DNA from: Candidatus Rhodoluna planktonica
GTDB taxonomy: Bacteria; Actinomycetota; Actinomycetes; Actinomycetales; Microbacteriaceae
Reading direction: 5' to 3'
Assembly: GCF_001854225.1 (NCBI RefSeq)
Contig: NZ_CP015208.1
Location: 124,001-188,000, forward strand
DNA length: 64,000 bases
Made by a program: the position numbers and the translations under genes. The notes beneath the pieces were generated by a model that was not told the origin of the DNA, made no database searches, and was given only the letters and a program-made list of their open reading frames with translations. Shown in pieces: positions 34,514 to 42,713 of this stretch; the stretch's first letter is position 1; the number at the start of each line of letters is the position of its first letter.

Positions 34514-35409
34514 GCAAGAAGAAGAAGCAGAAATCGGCTTGGAAATTATGGGTTGAGGGCGCTCGTCTGCGCACCCTTCCGCTAGCCATTGCTCCGGTTG
34601 CTCTGGGTGCAGGTGCCGCTGCAGCCATTCAAGCGTTCGATATTTTGCTCACGGTATTAGCGCTCACGGTCGCACTTGCTCTGCAGATCGGGGTCAACTA
34701 TGCAAACGATTACTCGGACGGCATTCGTGGCACCGATGATTTTCGAGTCGGCCCGCTGCGTCTCACCGGATCAAAGTCGGTGCGCCCCGAGTCGGTAAAA
34801 CTCGCCGCATTCGCCAGTTTTGCGCTCGCCGGATTAGCCGGTGCAGTAATCGTTTTGATAACCGAGCAGTGGTGGTTCTTAGCCGTCGGTGCGGCCGCAA
34901 TTATTGCGGCTTGGTTTTATACCGGGGGTAAAAGCCCTTACGGGTATGCCGGTTTTGGCGAACTCGCAGTTTTTATATTTTTCGGAATTGTGGCTACCTA
35001 CGGCACGGCCTTCATCCAGATCGGTTACTTTGACTTCAACTCGCTTATCGGCGGCGCGGCGTTGGGTTCTCTCGCTGCCGCAGTTTTGATGGTCAACAAC
35101 ATCCGTGACATCGAAACCGACATCAAGGCGGGTAAGCGAACTTTGGCCGTGAAACTAGGAAAACGCTGGGCGAAGGCAGTCTTCTATTTGATGATTTGGG
35201 CGCCACTAGCGCTGCTGGCTCCGCTTACGTTGCTTTACCCTGCAACCATTTTTGGATACGCGGCACTGTTTTTTGTGATTCCGATAACGCTGATTGTGGC
35301 CACCGAAAAATCGGCAAAAGAACTAATTTTGGCACTGAAACTAACCAGCTTTGCTGCGCTTAGCTTTGGGTTGTTAGTTGGCTTTGGTCTGGCAGCCGTT
35401 GCTGTCTAG
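34510..35409 (+). CDS. menA: 1,4-Dihydroxy-2-naphthoate polyprenyltransferase
   Basis: A 299-residue UbiA-family membrane enzyme with about eight or nine helices that attaches the polyprenyl tail. The two aspartate motifs are NYANDYSDGIRGTDD and NNIRDIETDIKAGKRTLAVKLG, both with the metal-binding Asp pairs. The TTG start overlaps the menE stop (TTGA). Confidence 0.94.
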   Translation: MSKKKKQKSAWKLWVEGARLRTLPLAIAPVALGAGAAAAIQAFDILLTVLALTVALALQIGVNYANDYSDGIRGTDDFRVGPLRLTGSKSVRPESVKLAAFASFALAGLAGAVIVLITEQWWFLAVGAAAIIAAWFYTGGKSPYGYAGFGELAVFIFFGIVATYGTAFIQIGYFDFNSLIGGAALGSLAAAVLMVNNIRDIETDIKAGKRTLAVKLGKRWAKAVFYLMIWAPLALLAPLTLLYPATIFGYAALFFVIPITLIVATEKSAKELILALKLTSFAALSFGLLVGFGLAAVAV

Positions 35410-35416
35410 CTTTTAG

Positions 35417-35656
35417 TTACTGATCGCCATCCTCGGCTTTGGTGTCGCCGTCGTCTTTGCGCTTAGACCAGTTGTAAATAGCCTCTGACAAAGCGTTGCG
35501 TTGCTTGCCGAAGAAAATTAGCGAGACAGCGAGAGAAACCGCGGCCGCGATCAGGGCTGCAAAAATTTCGTCAAAACCGAGCAGAATAAGCAGCACCAAA
35601 ATGCCGATAAATAGTCCGAGACGAATTGAGATGTAGAGCAACCATGGATTCTTCAT
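35417..35656 (-). CDS. DUF4229-family small membrane protein
   Basis: A 79-residue protein with two helices (about 8-27 and 30-48) and an acidic tail (KDDGDTKAEDGDQ). This matches the layout of the actinobacterial DUF4229 family, which is often found inside menaquinone loci; its function is unknown. The ATG is preceded by TAGACT with 6 bases between. It is convergent with menA and divergent from the next gene. Confidence 0.78.
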   Translation of the reverse strand: MKNPWLLYISIRLGLFIGILVLLILLGFDEIFAALIAAAVSLAVSLIFFGKQRNALSEAIYNWSKRKDDGDTKAEDGDQ

Positions 35657-35668
35657 GGAATAAGTCTA
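35657..35668 (-). promoter_or_regulatory. Leaderless -10 box of the DUF4229 gene
   Basis: On the minus strand TAGACT (35668 to 35663), TATTCC, then the ATG. Confidence 0.55.
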
Positions 35669-35682
35669 AGTTTTTCGCTGGT

Positions 35683-35695
35683 TAGAGTTAACAAC
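35683..35695 (+). promoter_or_regulatory. Leaderless -10 box of the PLDc_N gene and menD
   Basis: TAGAGT (35683-35688) is followed by 7 bases and the ATG at 35696. Confidence 0.5.
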
Positions 35696-36025
35696 ATGAG
35701 ATGGGTTGTCTTTTCAGTTGCGGTAGTCGGAATTTTCACAATTTTTGTGACAGTTTTTGCTGCCAGTGCCAACAAAAATGAAGTTCGATCACTACCAAAG
35801 TGGTTGTGGGTCTTGCTCTGCGCTGTGGTGCCCATCATCGGCGGGTTACTATACCTAATCATTGGTAGGCCGATTGGTAACAAACCCCAACAGCGTAAAA
35901 CTAAAACCGTTGCTCCGGATGACGACCCAAGATTTTTACGAGATCTAGCCGAGCGCTTAGAGCGCGAAAAGAAAAAAGACGACGAAAAAGATTCTGGCGA
36001 GGAACCTCAGGCGGAAACTAAGTGA
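35696..36025 (+). CDS. PLDc_N-domain two-helix membrane protein
   Basis: A 109-residue protein with two helices (about 3-22 and 36-58). The second contains LCAVVPIIGGLLYLIIGRP, typical of the phospholipase-D nuclease N-terminal (PLDc_N) domain, here without the catalytic part. The C-terminal 45 residues are Lys/Glu-rich and probably cytoplasmic. Its function is unknown; it is commonly found next to menD in actinobacteria. Its stop overlaps the menD GTG (GTGA). Confidence 0.8.
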   Translation: MRWVVFSVAVVGIFTIFVTVFAASANKNEVRSLPKWLWVLLCAVVPIIGGLLYLIIGRPIGNKPQQRKTKTVAPDDDPRFLRDLAERLEREKKKDDEKDSGEEPQAETK

Positions 36026-37596
36026 TTTCGCCCGCGCAAAATTTTGCCGCCCAATTGCTCGCTAGTTTTACTAAAGCAGGAGTAACTCAAGTTTTTCTAG
36101 CTCCTGGGGCAAGATCGCAGGCGCTAGCAATTGCTGCCGGACAACTTGCTGAAGCCAACAAAATTGATTTACACGTTCGGCTAGACGAGCGTTCAATGGG
36201 GTTTCAAGCATTGGGCTCGGCAATCGGTTCGGGTGAACCGGCAATCGTAATAACCACCTCCGGTACTGCGGTCGCCAACCTTCATCCTGCGGTGCTTGAA
36301 GCACATCACTCTGGTGTGCCGATGATTCTGCTCACTGCGGATCGACCACACGAACTGCGCGGTGTTGGCGCTAGCCAAACCACAAATCAGGTGGGCATAT
36401 TTGCCGACGCGGTTCGCGAGTGCGTTGATGTTCCTGCACCTAACGGAAACGACGGCGAGGGGATCGAGGCAGCGCAATTGGCGGCAAATGCCATCGCGGT
36501 AGCTCTGGGTTTCGACGGTGACCAGCCTGGGCCAGTGCAGTTGAATCTTGCTTTTCGCGAACCGCTATCGGCAACCGAGCCAAATGCAGCCCAGTTGAAT
36601 CCAATCGTGCACCTGCCCCAGAGATCACAGTGGCGACCTGAATTTGTGCAACTCGATTCAAAAATTCCAACTGTAGTTTTGGCTGGCGCAAACGCCGGTG
36701 AAGCGGCAGTTGAACTGGCTGAATCTTGGGGCTGGCCGTTGTTCGCCGAGCCATCCTCGGGCGCTCGATATGGTTCAAACGCGATTGTTGGCTATCGCCG
36801 AATGCTCGATGAACAAAGCCAGCTGGCGCAGGAAATTGGCCGGGTTGTGGTTTTCGGAAAACCAACCCTAAGCCGCTCAGTAATTCGATTGCTGTTCAAC
36901 AGCAAAATCGAGGTAGTGGTGGTGCGCAGCCAGCAGATGGGGCACTTTGATGTCTCCCGCCGCGCAACCCACATTGTCGACGAAGTTTCGGTGGACGACG
37001 AGGTTGATTTTCACTGGCTCGAGCAGTGGCGGGCAGCTGATGAGGTGGCTCAGCAGAACTCGGCACCCGCGGGCGAATTAAACCGCGCTTCGCTGGTGCG
37101 CGCGGTTTGGGCTGCAAGTGAAAATGACGACCGAATTGTGCTGGGTGCATCTAGGTTGATCCGTGAGGCTGAATTGTGGGCTCCGGCCAAACCGGTCGCA
37201 GTTTTCGCCAACCGCGGATTAGCCGGCATCGACGGCACTATTGCTACCGCAACCGGAATTGCTCAGGTAAATCAAGAGGGCACTACCAGGGTATTGCTCG
37301 GCGATCTCACGTTGCTGCACGATGCATCCTCGTTGGTAGTTGATCACAGTGAGCCCGAACTAAACATTCAATTGGTAGTGGGCAATGACAACGGCGGAAC
37401 GATTTTTGAAAGCCTGGAAATGGCCAAGACACTTAGTCAAAAAACCTTTACAAAACTCTTTAAGACACCTCAGCAAGTTGATCTTTGGCATCTGGCTCAG
37501 GCTTACGGTTGGCAGTATTTGCGTGTTGAAAACCAGGATGAACTTCAGCAGGCCTTAGTCGCTACCGGCCGAGTGTTGGTTGACGTGCGACTGTAA
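36022..37596 (+). CDS. menD: SEPHCHC synthase
   Basis: A 524-residue thiamine-diphosphate enzyme that adds succinic semialdehyde to isochorismate. The N-terminal Pyr domain shows FLAPGARSQALAIAA and RLDERSMGFQALGSAIGSGEP with the catalytic glutamate. The C-terminal PP domain has ANRGLAGIDGTIATATGIA, GDLTLLHDASSL and VVGNDNGGTIFE. It is slightly shorter than the E. coli enzyme. It is translationally coupled to the PLDc_N gene. Confidence 0.94.
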   Translation: MISPAQNFAAQLLASFTKAGVTQVFLAPGARSQALAIAAGQLAEANKIDLHVRLDERSMGFQALGSAIGSGEPAIVITTSGTAVANLHPAVLEAHHSGVPMILLTADRPHELRGVGASQTTNQVGIFADAVRECVDVPAPNGNDGEGIEAAQLAANAIAVALGFDGDQPGPVQLNLAFREPLSATEPNAAQLNPIVHLPQRSQWRPEFVQLDSKIPTVVLAGANAGEAAVELAESWGWPLFAEPSSGARYGSNAIVGYRRMLDEQSQLAQEIGRVVVFGKPTLSRSVIRLLFNSKIEVVVVRSQQMGHFDVSRRATHIVDEVSVDDEVDFHWLEQWRAADEVAQQNSAPAGELNRASLVRAVWAASENDDRIVLGASRLIREAELWAPAKPVAVFANRGLAGIDGTIATATGIAQVNQEGTTRVLLGDLTLLHDASSLVVDHSEPELNIQLVVGNDNGGTIFESLEMAKTLSQKTFTKLFKTPQQVDLWHLAQAYGWQYLRVENQDELQQALVATGRVLVDVRL

Positions 37597-37604
37597 TTTT
37601 TTGG

Positions 37605-38867
37605 CTACTGTTCGGCGACTAGTTTTTGGTCGTTGCGTAAAAATATGAAAGACCCGGCTGCGACTAAACAGAGCACAGCTGCGGTAATCCAAGCGATAAA
37701 GTAGTCGCCCTGCACATCTCGAATTAGGCCGGCGAAAGCCGCAGCAATCGCGGCACCAACCATGTGGCTGGCAAAAATCCATCCGTAAATTACCCCGGTC
37801 TTGGCAAGACCAAAGTACTTACGAGTTAGCGCAATAGTCGGTGGCACCGTTGCTATCCAGTCAAGTCCGTAAAAGACCACGAAGAACATCAGCGGGGGTT
37901 CGACTGTCGGCCCCAAAACAAATGGAACTGTAAACAGCGCTAAACCGCGAAAACCGTAGTAGATGACCAGCAAGATTCTCGAATCAACGCGGTCGGTCAG
38001 CCAGCCGGAACCAATGGTGCCGATGAAGTCGAAGATGCCCACCAGGGCGAGAAGTCCGGCTGCGGTTGTTGCCGGCATACCGTGATCGTGTGCCGCCGGG
38101 ATGAAGTGGGCACCGATCAGGCCGTTGGTTGTCCAACCGCAGACAAAGAATGTGCCGGCTAAAATCCAGAAGGCCTTCGATTGCATGGCCGCTCGCAGGG
38201 TGCTTAGGGTTTCACGAGCGGTGCTTGGAGCCTTCTGCTCAACTCGTTCGGTGGTTGCACCGTAGGGCAAAAGACCCACGTCGGCAGGCTTTTCGCGAAA
38301 TCCTGTCCAGAAGATTGGCATCACAAACATCACGAATGCGGTCACTATCAGCGAACCGATTTGCCAACCAACCTGCATCACCAAAGCGGCTATCAGGGGT
38401 AGAAAGAGCAGTTGCCCGGTCGCGTAGGCGGCCGAAAAAATACCGGTTACCAAACCCTTGCGGGTCTCGAACCAGCGGTTCGCCACGACTGCACCAAAGA
38501 CCAATGCCAAAGAGCCGGTACCCAGTCCGACAAAAACTCCCCACAGCAAGACCAACTGCCAGACCTCGGTCATGAAAACGGTCAAGCCGGTTCCGAAACC
38601 GATCAGTGCGAGTGCAATGATGACAGTGCGTCGAATGGTGAACCGCTCCATGAAGACAGCTGCAAACGGGGCAGTCAATCCATAGAAAACCAGGTTCACT
38701 GTGACTGCAAGAGAAGTATCGGTTCGACTCCAGCCAAAATCTGACTCAAGTGGTTCGAACAGCACCGAGGTTGTCGACCTAAATGCAGCGGCGGCAATCA
38801 AGGTTAGAAAGGTTACTGCTGCGACAATCCAAGCGCGGTGAATCCCAGGTTGGCGAGTGTCGGTCAT
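37605..38867 (-). CDS. MFS transporter (oxalate/formate antiporter-like)
   Basis: A 420-residue, 12-helix carrier. LFEPLESDFGWSRTDTSLAVTV and the loop-2 segment ERFTIRRTVIIALALIGFG resemble the OFA/monocarboxylate branch of the MFS. The substrate is unknown. The ATG at 38867 is 2 bases after the menF stop, and a TAGTCT box inside the menF terminal codons lies 6 bases before it, so it may have its own leaderless promoter. Confidence 0.83.
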   Translation of the reverse strand: MTDTRQPGIHRAWIVAAVTFLTLIAAAAFRSTTSVLFEPLESDFGWSRTDTSLAVTVNLVFYGLTAPFAAVFMERFTIRRTVIIALALIGFGTGLTVFMTEVWQLVLLWGVFVGLGTGSLALVFGAVVANRWFETRKGLVTGIFSAAYATGQLLFLPLIAALVMQVGWQIGSLIVTAFVMFVMPIFWTGFREKPADVGLLPYGATTERVEQKAPSTARETLSTLRAAMQSKAFWILAGTFFVCGWTTNGLIGAHFIPAAHDHGMPATTAAGLLALVGIFDFIGTIGSGWLTDRVDSRILLVIYYGFRGLALFTVPFVLGPTVEPPLMFFVVFYGLDWIATVPPTIALTRKYFGLAKTGVIYGWIFASHMVGAAIAAAFAGLIRDVQGDYFIAWITAAVLCLVAAGSFIFLRNDQKLVAEQ

Positions 38868-38879
38868 GCCTAAAGACTA
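38868..38879 (-). promoter_or_regulatory. Possible leaderless -10 box of the MFS gene inside menF
   Basis: On the minus strand TAGTCT (38879 to 38874), TTAGGC, then the ATG. The box forms part of the last codons of menF. Confidence 0.45.
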
Positions 38880-40135
38880 GCCAAGGCCTGGCGGATAGGC
38901 GAAAACTTCAATTCGGTTTCGGCAAACTCGGATGCCGGTTCCGAATCAAAAACAATTCCGCAGCCGGCAAAGGCAACCAGTTGTCGGTCGCTGATTTGAG
39001 CACCGCGCAGAGCAATTGCCCATTCACCATCGCCATCGGCGCCGATCCAGCCAACCGGACCGGCGTAGAGTCCACGATCAACCTGTTCCAATTTTTCGAT
39101 CAGCTGTTGTGCTTTGTCTCGAGGAGTACCGGCGACCGCGGCGGTGGGGTGCAATGCGGCGGCAACATCGAGCACTGAAGAATTTGCGTTCAGCACTCCG
39201 TGCACATCGGTGGCCAGGTGCCAAACATTGGGCAGCGCCAAACTAAAAGGCTTGGGGTCGGCGTCGACGTGTTCGCAGAGGGGCTCAAGTTTTGACACCA
39301 GTGATTCAACAGCGAATGAGTGCTCGCGAATGTTTTTTTCTGAGTTGGACAAAGCGGTTGCAATGGCTTGGTCTACTCCGGGGTCGGTACCTCGTCCAGC
39401 GGTGCCAGCAAGCACTCGGGCAGACACCTGGCCATGTGAAACTCGAACCAAAAGTTCAGGTGATGCACCGAAGCTACCGGCTACCGAATAAACCCAGCAG
39501 GTTGGAAAGCGGTCGGTTAGTTTTAGCAGGGCCGGCCGGACATCAAAATTCTCAGGTAGTTCAGCTTGAAGGTCACGGGCCAGCACTACCTTATTGAGGT
39601 TTCCGGCTTTGATTTCGGCCACAGCTTCAGAAACCAAATCCTCAAAATGGGCTTCGGTAACCTGCCCAGGTTTTAAGTCCATTCTGGTTTCGGCTCGATA
39701 CTGCTGCTCAGTGCTAAAGAAATCTGGGTCTATCGATGCGGTGCCGGCAATCGCGTTCTGATCCGCTGGCGCACCGTCTTCAATTTGCACGCGAGTTAGC
39801 CAGACGCGGTCGTCACGCTTGCCAACCAGTAATTTTGGCACTATCAGGCGGCTGGTTACTTTACTTGAATCAGCAAAAGCAATAGCGCCAAAAGCAATTA
39901 AGCCGCTACCGGGAAGGTTTACCGAATCCGATACCGATGCTTGTTCGGTTAGCTCGCGCCATTGTTTGGCCAGGTTTTCGATTCGATCAGCCCCGCTGGC
40001 CGTGAGCGTTAGCGCTTCACCAAATCCGATAAGGCCGTCGCCCTGTCTAACAAATGCGAGTGGGTTATCTGGCAAATGTTTGGTCAGGTCAAAATCAGAA
40101 ACTTCGAGACGAGTCGTTGTCACACTAATGCGCAC
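38870..40135 (-). CDS. menF: Isochorismate synthase
   Basis: A chorismate-binding enzyme of about 421 residues that makes isochorismate for menaquinone. Diagnostic segments are NLNKVVLARDL, SPELLVRVSHGQVSARVLAGTAGRG, SEKNIREHSFAVESL, LHPTAAVAGTPRDKA and GLYAGPVGWIG. The frame opens at an ATG at 40180. The GTG at 40135 is preferred because GAGGG lies 4 bases before it and the extra 15 residues are not typical. It is transcribed away from the secreted-protein gene at 40252. Confidence 0.92.
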   Translation of the reverse strand: MRISVTTTRLEVSDFDLTKHLPDNPLAFVRQGDGLIGFGEALTLTASGADRIENLAKQWRELTEQASVSDSVNLPGSGLIAFGAIAFADSSKVTSRLIVPKLLVGKRDDRVWLTRVQIEDGAPADQNAIAGTASIDPDFFSTEQQYRAETRMDLKPGQVTEAHFEDLVSEAVAEIKAGNLNKVVLARDLQAELPENFDVRPALLKLTDRFPTCWVYSVAGSFGASPELLVRVSHGQVSARVLAGTAGRGTDPGVDQAIATALSNSEKNIREHSFAVESLVSKLEPLCEHVDADPKPFSLALPNVWHLATDVHGVLNANSSVLDVAAALHPTAAVAGTPRDKAQQLIEKLEQVDRGLYAGPVGWIGADGDGEWAIALRGAQISDRQLVAFAGCGIVFDSEPASEFAETELKFSPIRQALASL

Positions 40136-40238
40136 TTCGCCCTCGATTCGTATTCTGTGTGTTGCCTGTGAATGAAACATTGCGGGTTTTTTCTGGCTAA
40201 ACCGCTGGCTAACCTGAATTTAGAAACCTCGAAAAGCC

Positions 40239-40251
40239 TAACCTCAATGGA
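40239..40251 (+). promoter_or_regulatory. Leaderless -10 box of the acidic secreted protein gene
   Basis: TAACCT (40239-40244) is followed by 7 bases and the GTG at 40252. A GGAG at 40249-40252 could instead serve the GTG at 40258. Confidence 0.45.
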
Positions 40252-40938
40252 GTGCCTGTGAATAAGAAGTCGGTTAGCGCCGTTCTTATTTCGGCAATTG
40301 TTTTTTCTTCAGCATTATTCTCGGCAGCGCCGGCAACAGCATCAGACGATGATGAAGGTGGCGAAATTGAGCTGTATCAAGAAGTAGGCCAGGATCACGA
40401 CGACCTTGAGAAAAAGGTTCGTGACGAAATCAAACGAAAATATGGTCCACGCGAGCACCTACAGATGCCTCCTCTGGTTGTACGACCAAAAAAAATTCAG
40501 GCTAACCTCGGCGAAACGCCAAAGACTCAAAGTTCTAAAACTCAGAAAACCGAGCTCGAAGACGACTCAGACGACTCAGCCGGCGCTTCAGTGGGCGGGG
40601 CGAGTCTAGGCGGTCCTGAATCATCCGAGCAGAATTCAACATCCTCCGGATCTAACTCTGAAGATGACCAAGTCTTTGGTTCTGCCTCGCTTAGCAACCT
40701 AGAGGCCACAATTCCGCAGATCTCAAACACGAATAAAACAGTCACCGTTGTGCCGAAGACTGCTGAAAACATCACGGTTTTTGTTGGTGAACCCATCGAA
40801 ATCTCATCAATTCGCTACACCCTGAAAACACCGGCTGAAAAATTTGTTGAAGCAGCCAGTTTCGGTTTAATTGCCATGTTGATTTCAGCATTGGGCCTGG
40901 CTGCAGTGGTGAGTTCTCGCGCAATCAGACGCAAGTAA
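40252..40938 (+). CDS. Exported acidic/Ser-rich protein with C-terminal membrane anchor
   Basis: A 228-residue protein. Residues of about 1-30 are a signal peptide ending in an ATA site. The middle is charged and then Ser/Asp/Gly-rich (SEQNSTSSGSNSEDD) and likely disordered. Residues of about 200-224 form a hydrophobic helix ending SRAIRRK. There is no LPXTG motif, so a simple membrane anchor is likely. No family is recognised. It sits between menF and menG, and its stop codon forms part of the menG promoter. GTG 40252 (leaderless) and GTG 40258 are both possible starts. Confidence 0.72.
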   Translation: MPVNKKSVSAVLISAIVFSSALFSAAPATASDDDEGGEIELYQEVGQDHDDLEKKVRDEIKRKYGPREHLQMPPLVVRPKKIQANLGETPKTQSSKTQKTELEDDSDDSAGASVGGASLGGPESSEQNSTSSGSNSEDDQVFGSASLSNLEATIPQISNTNKTVTVVPKTAENITVFVGEPIEISSIRYTLKTPAEKFVEAASFGLIAMLISALGLAAVVSSRAIRRK

Positions 40939-40947
40939 ACTTATTGG
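40936..40947 (+). promoter_or_regulatory. Leaderless -10 box of menG overlapping the upstream stop codon
   Basis: TAAACT (40936-40941), TATTGG, then the GTG at 40948. The first three bases are the TAA stop of the preceding gene. Confidence 0.55.
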
Positions 40948-41694
40948 GTGAGCAAAGCTGATTTGGCCAAAAAACCGGCCGAAGTCGCTGCGATGTTTGA
41001 TGAGGTTGCACCGACTTACGACATTTCCAACGATCTACTATCGTTTGGGCAGGCTCGCCTATGGCGCCATTCGGTTCGAAAGCTGATTGCTCCAAAGTCA
41101 GGGCAGAAAATTCTTGACCTAGCTGCCGGCACTGGCACATCTTCTGCCGCTTTTGCTTTGCCGGGGGTCGAGGTTATTGCCAGCGACTTTTCCGAAGGAA
41201 TGCTAGCCGAGGGGCGTAAACGTCATCCGCAGCTGCAGTTCATCTATGCCGATGCCACCAATCTGCCGTTTGGCGCCGAAGAATTCGACGCCACCACAAT
41301 TTCATTTGGTCTTCGCAATGTTGTCGACGTAGACGCTGCTTTGGCCGAAATGCTTCGTGTGCTTAAGCCCGGCGGCCGCACGGTAATTTGTGAATTCTCG
41401 CGCGTGACCAATCCGCTGCTGCGTCCGTTTTATAACTTTTACCTCAATCGGTTGCTGCCGCTGGTTTCGGGCTTGGTCAGCAAGACACCCGAGGCCTACA
41501 GTTACTTGGCCGAATCAATCATGGCTTGGCCGACCCAAACCGAGTTAGCTACCAAGCTGGAAAAAGCAGGTTTTGAAAAAGTTAGCTTCAAAAACCTCAG
41601 CCTTGGAATTGTTGCGGTGCATGTTGGGTTCAAACCTTTGGCCAGCAAACCTGCGGCCAAATCTCAAAAAACCGCATCGAAGAAGGCCAAGTGA
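40948..41694 (+). CDS. menG: Demethylmenaquinone methyltransferase
   Basis: A 248-residue SAM-dependent UbiE/MenG methyltransferase. It shows MFDEVAPTYDISNDLLSFG, the SAM motif ILDLAAGTGTSS, ITISFGLRNVVD-like TISFGLRNVVDVD, and ICEFSRVTNPLLRPFYNFY. This is the final step to menaquinone. The C-terminus has a short Lys/Ala tail. The GTG start has TAAACT 6 bases upstream. The stop overlaps the start of the prenyl synthase gene (GTGA). Confidence 0.94.
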   Translation: MSKADLAKKPAEVAAMFDEVAPTYDISNDLLSFGQARLWRHSVRKLIAPKSGQKILDLAAGTGTSSAAFALPGVEVIASDFSEGMLAEGRKRHPQLQFIYADATNLPFGAEEFDATTISFGLRNVVDVDAALAEMLRVLKPGGRTVICEFSRVTNPLLRPFYNFYLNRLLPLVSGLVSKTPEAYSYLAESIMAWPTQTELATKLEKAGFEKVSFKNLSLGIVAVHVGFKPLASKPAAKSQKTASKKAK

Positions 41695-42701
41695 GCGCGC
41701 TGAAACTGCCCAAGCAACTTCGCAAGGTTGCCGATCGGCAGTTGCTGCAGAATCTAGAGGCTGGTCTCGAAAAGGTCGAACAAAAACTAAAAGATTCGTC
41801 TTCGCACACCGAGGCAATTATTGGCAAAGCTAGCCGCCACCTTGTTGACGCTGGCGGAAAACGCGTTCGTCCAACTCTCGCTCTACTTACCGCTCAGTTG
41901 GGTGCCGGGGTCAACCAAGACGTGGTCGACGCCGCGGTAGTTGTTGAGCTAACTCACCTGGCTACTCTTTACCATGACGATGTCATGGATGACGCGCCAA
42001 TGCGACGCGGTGTGGCCACAGCGCAAACCATCTGGGGAAATTCAGTGGCCATTCTGACCGGTGATCTATTGTTCGCGCGGGCATCGGTTGTCGGCTCAAA
42101 CCTCGGTCAAGATGCACTCACCCTGCAGGCAGAAACATTTGAGCGACTATGCCTCGGTCAACTGCACGAAACCATTGGCCCCGCCGAAAATCAAAATCCG
42201 TTCGATTTTTACGTCGATGTTTTGGCTGACAAAACCGGCTCACTAATTTCGGCGGCAGCACAGTTAGGTGTCATGCTCTCGGGCGCCGACCAGTCACTGC
42301 GTGAACCGGTTCGAATTTTCGGCGAAAAGATTGGTGTTGCATTCCAACTCATCGATGATGTAATCGACATCTCAGAAGAAGGGCCATCGGGCAAAACTCC
42401 GGGCACCGATCTGCGCGCTGGTGTGCCAACCCTTCCGGTTTTGCTGCTTCGCAAGGCAGCGGCAGCTCAAGATTCAGAGGCGACAGCGTTGCTTGAACTG
42501 ATCGACGGTGGCTTGGCAGAAGATGAAAAACTTGCCGAAGTGCTGCAGCGACTTCGTGCACACTCGGTTTTCCATGAATCATATCTCGAGGCCAAGCGCT
42601 GGGCTGATGACGCAATTGACGCACTAGCTCAGCTGCCAGATGGTGCGGTAAAGAATGCTCTAATCGAGTTTGCCAAAGCAGTAGTAGACCGAAACAACTA
42701 A
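41691..42701 (+). CDS. Polyprenyl diphosphate synthase
   Basis: A 336-residue all-helical trans-prenyltransferase. The first aspartate-rich motif is DDVMDDAPMRRG and the second LIDDVIDISE. The residues before the first motif (LATLYHDDVMDD) are small enough to permit a long product. Its coupling to menG indicates that it supplies the menaquinone side chain. Chain length cannot be read with certainty. It overlaps menG by 4 bases. Confidence 0.92.
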   Translation: MSALKLPKQLRKVADRQLLQNLEAGLEKVEQKLKDSSSHTEAIIGKASRHLVDAGGKRVRPTLALLTAQLGAGVNQDVVDAAVVVELTHLATLYHDDVMDDAPMRRGVATAQTIWGNSVAILTGDLLFARASVVGSNLGQDALTLQAETFERLCLGQLHETIGPAENQNPFDFYVDVLADKTGSLISAAAQLGVMLSGADQSLREPVRIFGEKIGVAFQLIDDVIDISEEGPSGKTPGTDLRAGVPTLPVLLLRKAAAAQDSEATALLELIDGGLAEDEKLAEVLQRLRAHSVFHESYLEAKRWADDAIDALAQLPDGAVKNALIEFAKAVVDRNN

Positions 42702-42713
42702 TCAAAGGAACAA

